From: Lachnospiraceae bacterium UBA3386
GTDB lineage: Bacteria > Bacillota > Clostridia > Lachnospirales > Lachnospiraceae
Assembly (NCBI GenBank): GCA_002358875.1
Contig: DEPS01000089.1
Location: 1-7,039, forward strand
Direction: 5' to 3'
Length of the DNA stretch: 7,039 nt
A model generated the notes under the pieces. That model searched no databases and was not told the DNA's origin. It was given only the letters and a program-made list of their open reading frames with translations. This document shows positions 5,159 through 7,039 of this stretch, one piece after another. Made by a program: the position numbers and the translations under genes. The stretch's first letter is position 1. Every line of letters starts with the position of its first letter.

Positions 5159-5649
5159 AAGGAAATATCCCGTTTCTGCAGGAATTTCCGGACTGTCGTG
5201 TCCCATAGCCGGTCAGCGTTTTTGTTCATGGTGAAGCTTTTCATGGAAATTCCGGTGAGAAGGCTTGCCTGGCCGTCCCGGTAGCGGACAGTCAGCACAA
5301 AGGCCCCGACACAGGACAAAAGCTCGCTGTCGCCTTCTTTTTCCAGAATGGACTTCATATATTCCGGCTTTAAATGCAGCACGAACTGAAAACAGACAGG
5401 CGCCTTTTTTCCGCGGATCAGTTCGCGGAGGGAGGGGCGTATATCGCTCCAGCGCGCGTATTCGTAGGGCCGCTGTTCCTTGTCCTCCCATTCCTCCTTG
5501 TCAAAAAAAGCCTGATTCAGCTTTCCGTTGACCTGCCAGGTGACGCCCATCTGCAGCATGCCCTCTGAGAGGAGGAAGGAGTCGAAGGTGTTTTTTGAAA
5601 AAAGTCCGGACATGAAACTGCCCAGGCTTTGGATTTTCAGTGATATCAT
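5143..5649 (-). CDS. DUF5721-like protein of unknown function
   Basis: A 168-residue soluble protein without a signal peptide or membrane helix. It resembles the Lachnospiraceae family I recall as DUF5721: FDSFLL at 22-27, RWSDIRPSLRELIRGKKAP at about 66-84 followed by FVLHL, and a C-terminal LTGISMKSFTM (131-141) with RLWD at 147-150. No catalytic motif can be named. Family members begin with a similar short strand followed by FM, which supports the ATG at 5649, although no good ribosome-binding site precedes it. The region around that start is duplicated just upstream, and the last codons and stop are duplicated just downstream. It lies between the DUF1294 gene and pyrB on the same strand. 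The function is unknown; the family assignment is from memory. Confidence 0.85.
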   Translation of the reverse strand: MISLKIQSLGSFMSGLFSKNTFDSFLLSEGMLQMGVTWQVNGKLNQAFFDKEEWEDKEQRPYEYARWSDIRPSLRELIRGKKAPVCFQFVLHLKPEYMKSILEKEGDSELLSCVGAFVLTVRYRDGQASLLTGISMKSFTMNKNADRLWDTTVRKFLQKRDISFEEFT

Positions 5650-5736
5650 GTTTGTTACCGTGTTATCGAGTTATATTTCGGATCATTTCAGTGAAATCAT
5701 CTTTGTTACCGTGCTGTCAAGTTATAATTCAGACCA
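5635..5736 (-). repeat. 51-bp tandem duplication of the gene start region
   Basis: Units 5635-5685 and 5686-5736 lie back to back and agree at 43 of 51 positions by hand. The gene-proximal unit contains the ATG (5647-5649) and first codons MISLK of the DUF5721-like gene. The upstream unit carries its own ATG (5698-5700) and reads MISLK then TGA. The upstream copy could be a non-functional relic or a 5-codon leader; it has no clear ribosome-binding site. Confidence 0.85.
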
Positions 5737-5794
5737 TTGTGATGACCAAAGATCCTTTATCACAAATCTGCGAATGCTGACCGGGGGAAAGCAT

Positions 5795-5812
5795 TATGCT
5801 CTGTATGCTCTG
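5795..5812. repeat. 9-bp tandem repeat downstream of the DUF1294 gene
   Basis: TATGCTCTG occurs at 5795-5803 and again at 5804-5812, 8 bases beyond the TGA stop (5821-5823) of the minus-strand gene. It is short and exact. The rest of the spacer 5737-5820 shows nothing else I can name, including no clear terminator. Confidence 0.6.
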
Positions 5813-5820
5813 CCTGTCGT

Positions 5821-6114
5821 TCAGATGAATTCGATGGATACAAATAAATGGTTCAAAAGTACGATCAGGGCGATCTGGAGGATGAGGATCACGGGAAGTC
5901 CAATCCTGAATTTTGCCCTGCGGATCTTATGACGGAAGAGCAGCATCCCTGCGATGGATCCGATGCTCCCTCCGATGATGCTGATCAGAAGGAGAACGGA
6001 CTCCGGGATGCGGTAGCGGCGTTCCATGGCGCGGATCTTGTCGGAAGCCATGGACGCGATCCCGAGAAAGTTAATGAGGAGCAAATATATAATAAGAATG
6101 ATTCGTGCGAACAT
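5821..6114 (-). CDS. DUF1294 family small membrane protein
   Basis: A 97-residue integral membrane protein with three hydrophobic helices at about 4-21, 39-60 and 71-90. The pattern fits DUF1294: a DK pair at 25-26, RIPE at 35-38 before helix 2, GGSIGS at 48-53, and RHK (61-63) with AKFRIG (67-72) before helix 3. The biochemical role of this family is not established. The ATG at 6114 has GGAGG (6123-6127) 8 bases upstream and a good sigma-A-type promoter (6157-6185) just before it, with a terminator upstream of that, so it starts its own transcript. The next gene in the same direction is the DUF5721-like one, 171 bases on. Confidence 0.92.
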   Translation of the reverse strand: MFARIILIIYLLLINFLGIASMASDKIRAMERRYRIPESVLLLISIIGGSIGSIAGMLLFRHKIRRAKFRIGLPVILILQIALIVLLNHLFVSIEFI

Positions 6115-6156
6115 GCATGATTCCTCCGGGGATGAAAGCCGTTTTTGCTTTTACAC

Positions 6157-6185
6157 ATTTTACTCGTTCCCTGATGGATGTACAA
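6157..6185 (-). promoter_or_regulatory. Sigma-A-type promoter for the DUF1294 gene
   Basis: On the minus strand a -35 TTGTAC (6180-6185) and a -10 TAAAAT (6157-6162) are separated by exactly 17 bases, about 30 bases before the GGAGG of the DUF1294 gene. It lies downstream of the argG terminator, so it begins a new transcription unit, possibly carrying the genes to its left as well. Confidence 0.75.
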
Positions 6186-6220
6186 GTGAAATCTTCAGAA
6201 AAAGGGTCGGGATATTTTCA

Positions 6221-6258
6221 TAAAAACAGCCGGGACTGCGAAGGATCGCTGCCCCGGC
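6221..6258 (-). terminator. Rho-independent terminator after argG
   Basis: GCCGGG (6229-6234) pairs with CCCGGC (6253-6258), with an inner GCGA/TCGC stem. On the minus strand the hairpin is followed by TGTTTTTA. The opposite side also has GTTTTT (6264-6269), a weaker plus-strand tail. It ends the argG transcript beyond the 22-bp tandem array. Confidence 0.85.
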
Positions 6259-6285
6259 TTCATGTTTTTGATTATATCTTTCCTG

Positions 6286-6395
6286 TTCTGCTTCGGTTCA
6301 AAGCAGGTCCTGCTCCGGTTCAAAGCAGGTTCTGCTCCAATTCAAAGAAGGTCCTTCTCCAGTTCAAAGAAGGTTCTGCTCAAGTTCAAAGAAGG
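6286..6395 (-). repeat. Five-copy 22-bp tandem array over the argG stop codon
   Basis: Five contiguous 22-bp units at 6374-6395, 6352-6373, 6330-6351, 6308-6329 and 6286-6307 in transcription order, with no spacers. On the minus strand each starts CCTTCTTTGAA or CCTGCTTTGAA and ends in a purine-rich GAGCAGAA-like part. Unit 1 holds the last two leucine codons and TGA stop (6386-6388) of argG. Units 1-3 have CTTCTT and units 4-5 CTGCTT, showing divergence along the array. Because 22 is not a multiple of 3, the TGA in successive units falls in all three frames. Confidence 0.95.
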
Positions 6396-7039
6396 CCGGC
6401 TGCCTGCATCTTCATGCCGCGGATCTTGGTGGAGAGGCCGAAGAGGGTGATGAAGCCTTCGGCGTCGTGGTGGTCATAGAGGTCGCCGGTGGTGAAGGAG
6501 GCCAGGCTCTCGCTGTAGAGGGAGTAGGGAGAGGTCGTGCCGGCTTTGATGATGTTGCCTTTGTAGAGGCCCATTTTCACTTCGCCGGTGACGTACTTCT
6601 GGGTGGACTCGATGAAGGCCTGTTCCGCCTCGCGAAGAGGGGAGAACCATTTGCCTTCGTAGACGAGGGAGGCAAATTTGTGGCCGATCTCGTCCTTGAC
6701 GGCGTAGGTGTCGCGGTCGAGGATGAGTTCTTCGAGCTGCTGGTGGGCTTCCATGAGGATGGTGCCGCCGGGGGTCTCGTAGACGCCGCGGGACTTCATG
6801 CCGACGACGCGGTTCTCGACGATGTCGATGATGCCGATGCCGTTCTCGCCGCCGAGGCGGTTGAGTTCACGGATGATGTCGGCGACCTTCATGGCCTTGC
6901 CGTTGATGGTCTTGGGGACGCCCGCTTCGAAGGTCAGGGTCACGTAGGTGATCTCGTCGGGAGCCTTCATGGGGGTCTTGCTCAGGACCAGAAGGTGGTC
7001 ATAGTTGGGCTCAAGAGAAGGATCCTCGAGCTCGAGGCC
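6386..7039 (-). CDS. argG: Argininosuccinate synthase, C-terminal part (cut by window edge)
   Basis: 217 residues of ArgG in a frame open to the right edge; the start and the N-terminal ATP-binding part lie outside the window. The enzyme joins citrulline and aspartate, using ATP, to give argininosuccinate. Visible landmarks, counted from the edge, are GLELEDP at 1-7, APDE at 26-29, GIGIIDIVENR at 67-77, GMKSRGVYETPGG at 80-92, and then KWFSPLREA, TGEVKMGLYKGN and SPYSLY, all typical of the synthetase domain. Translation continues upstream of the ATG at 6970, so that ATG is internal. The gene ends within a 22-bp tandem array and is followed by a terminator. Its neighbourhood with pyrBI is metabolically sensible (carbamoyl phosphate and aspartate use) but they are separate transcription units. 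Confidence 0.97.
   Translation of the reverse strand, partial: GLELEDPSLEPNYDHLLVLSKTPMKAPDEITYVTLTFEAGVPKTINGKAMKVADIIRELNRLGGENGIGIIDIVENRVVGMKSRGVYETPGGTILMEAHQQLEELILDRDTYAVKDEIGHKFASLVYEGKWFSPLREAEQAFIESTQKYVTGEVKMGLYKGNIIKAGTTSPYSLYSESLASFTTGDLYDHHDAEGFITLFGLSTKIRGMKMQAAGLL

Noticed and set aside
6286..6395. CRISPR array
   Set aside because: The 22-bp units are contiguous with no spacers, and unit 1 is the end of argG. It is a simple tandem array.
6105..6479. Plus-strand frame with repeated FKAG/FKEG peptides
   Set aside because: The peptide periodicity is only the translation of the 22-bp array, and the frame runs antisense into argG.

Overview
The window looks like chromosomal DNA of a Clostridia-class Bacillota, most likely a Lachnospiraceae member. 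The reasons are an adjacent pyrB-pyrI pair, a 168-residue protein resembling the Lachnospiraceae-centred DUF5721 family, a rhodanese/TtcA-type fusion, strong GGAGG ribosome-binding sites, and the GGGGACGGTTCC-type repeat often seen in Clostridia. This is family recognition by eye; no search was run. All confident genes lie on the minus strand, so in transcription order they read from right to left.

Right to left: the 3' part of argG (6386-7039, running off the edge); a five-copy 22-bp tandem array overlapping its stop codon and a terminator (6221-6258); a promoter and a small DUF1294 membrane protein (5821-6114); a DUF5721-like protein (5143-5649); pyrB (4016-4963) and pyrI (3451-3888), the catalytic and regulatory subunits of aspartate carbamoyltransferase; a rhodanese-TtcA fusion (1974-3206); a REP-like repeat; a TIR-transmembrane-LRR protein (469-1845) with its own terminator (about 416-462); and about 415 bases of AT-rich or decayed sequence with no confident gene.

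The metabolic part is coherent: ArgG (arginine) and PyrBI (pyrimidines) act on the two branches that use carbamoyl phosphate and aspartate, and the TtcA-like protein probably thiolates tRNA. The TIR-LRR gene is different. It is much more AT-rich (21/60 G+C at 721-780, against 38/60 at 2221-2280 in the ttcA-like gene), it sits beside a repeat and a gene remnant, and it encodes a receptor-like protein with a cytoplasmic TIR domain carrying the expected catalytic glutamate, one membrane helix, and eight exactly 22-residue leucine-rich repeats predicted to lie outside the membrane. This is the topological equivalent of an animal Toll-like receptor in reversed domain order, and it is the most interesting gene here.

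The second notable theme is at gene edges. Four genes (argG, the DUF5721-like gene, pyrB, pyrI) carry a direct or tandem duplication that spans their stop codon, the DUF5721-like gene also has its start region duplicated, and the ttcA-like stop codon lies inside one of two copies of a 19-bp repeat. The extra copies lie in the spacers and still spell the last or first codons of the genes.
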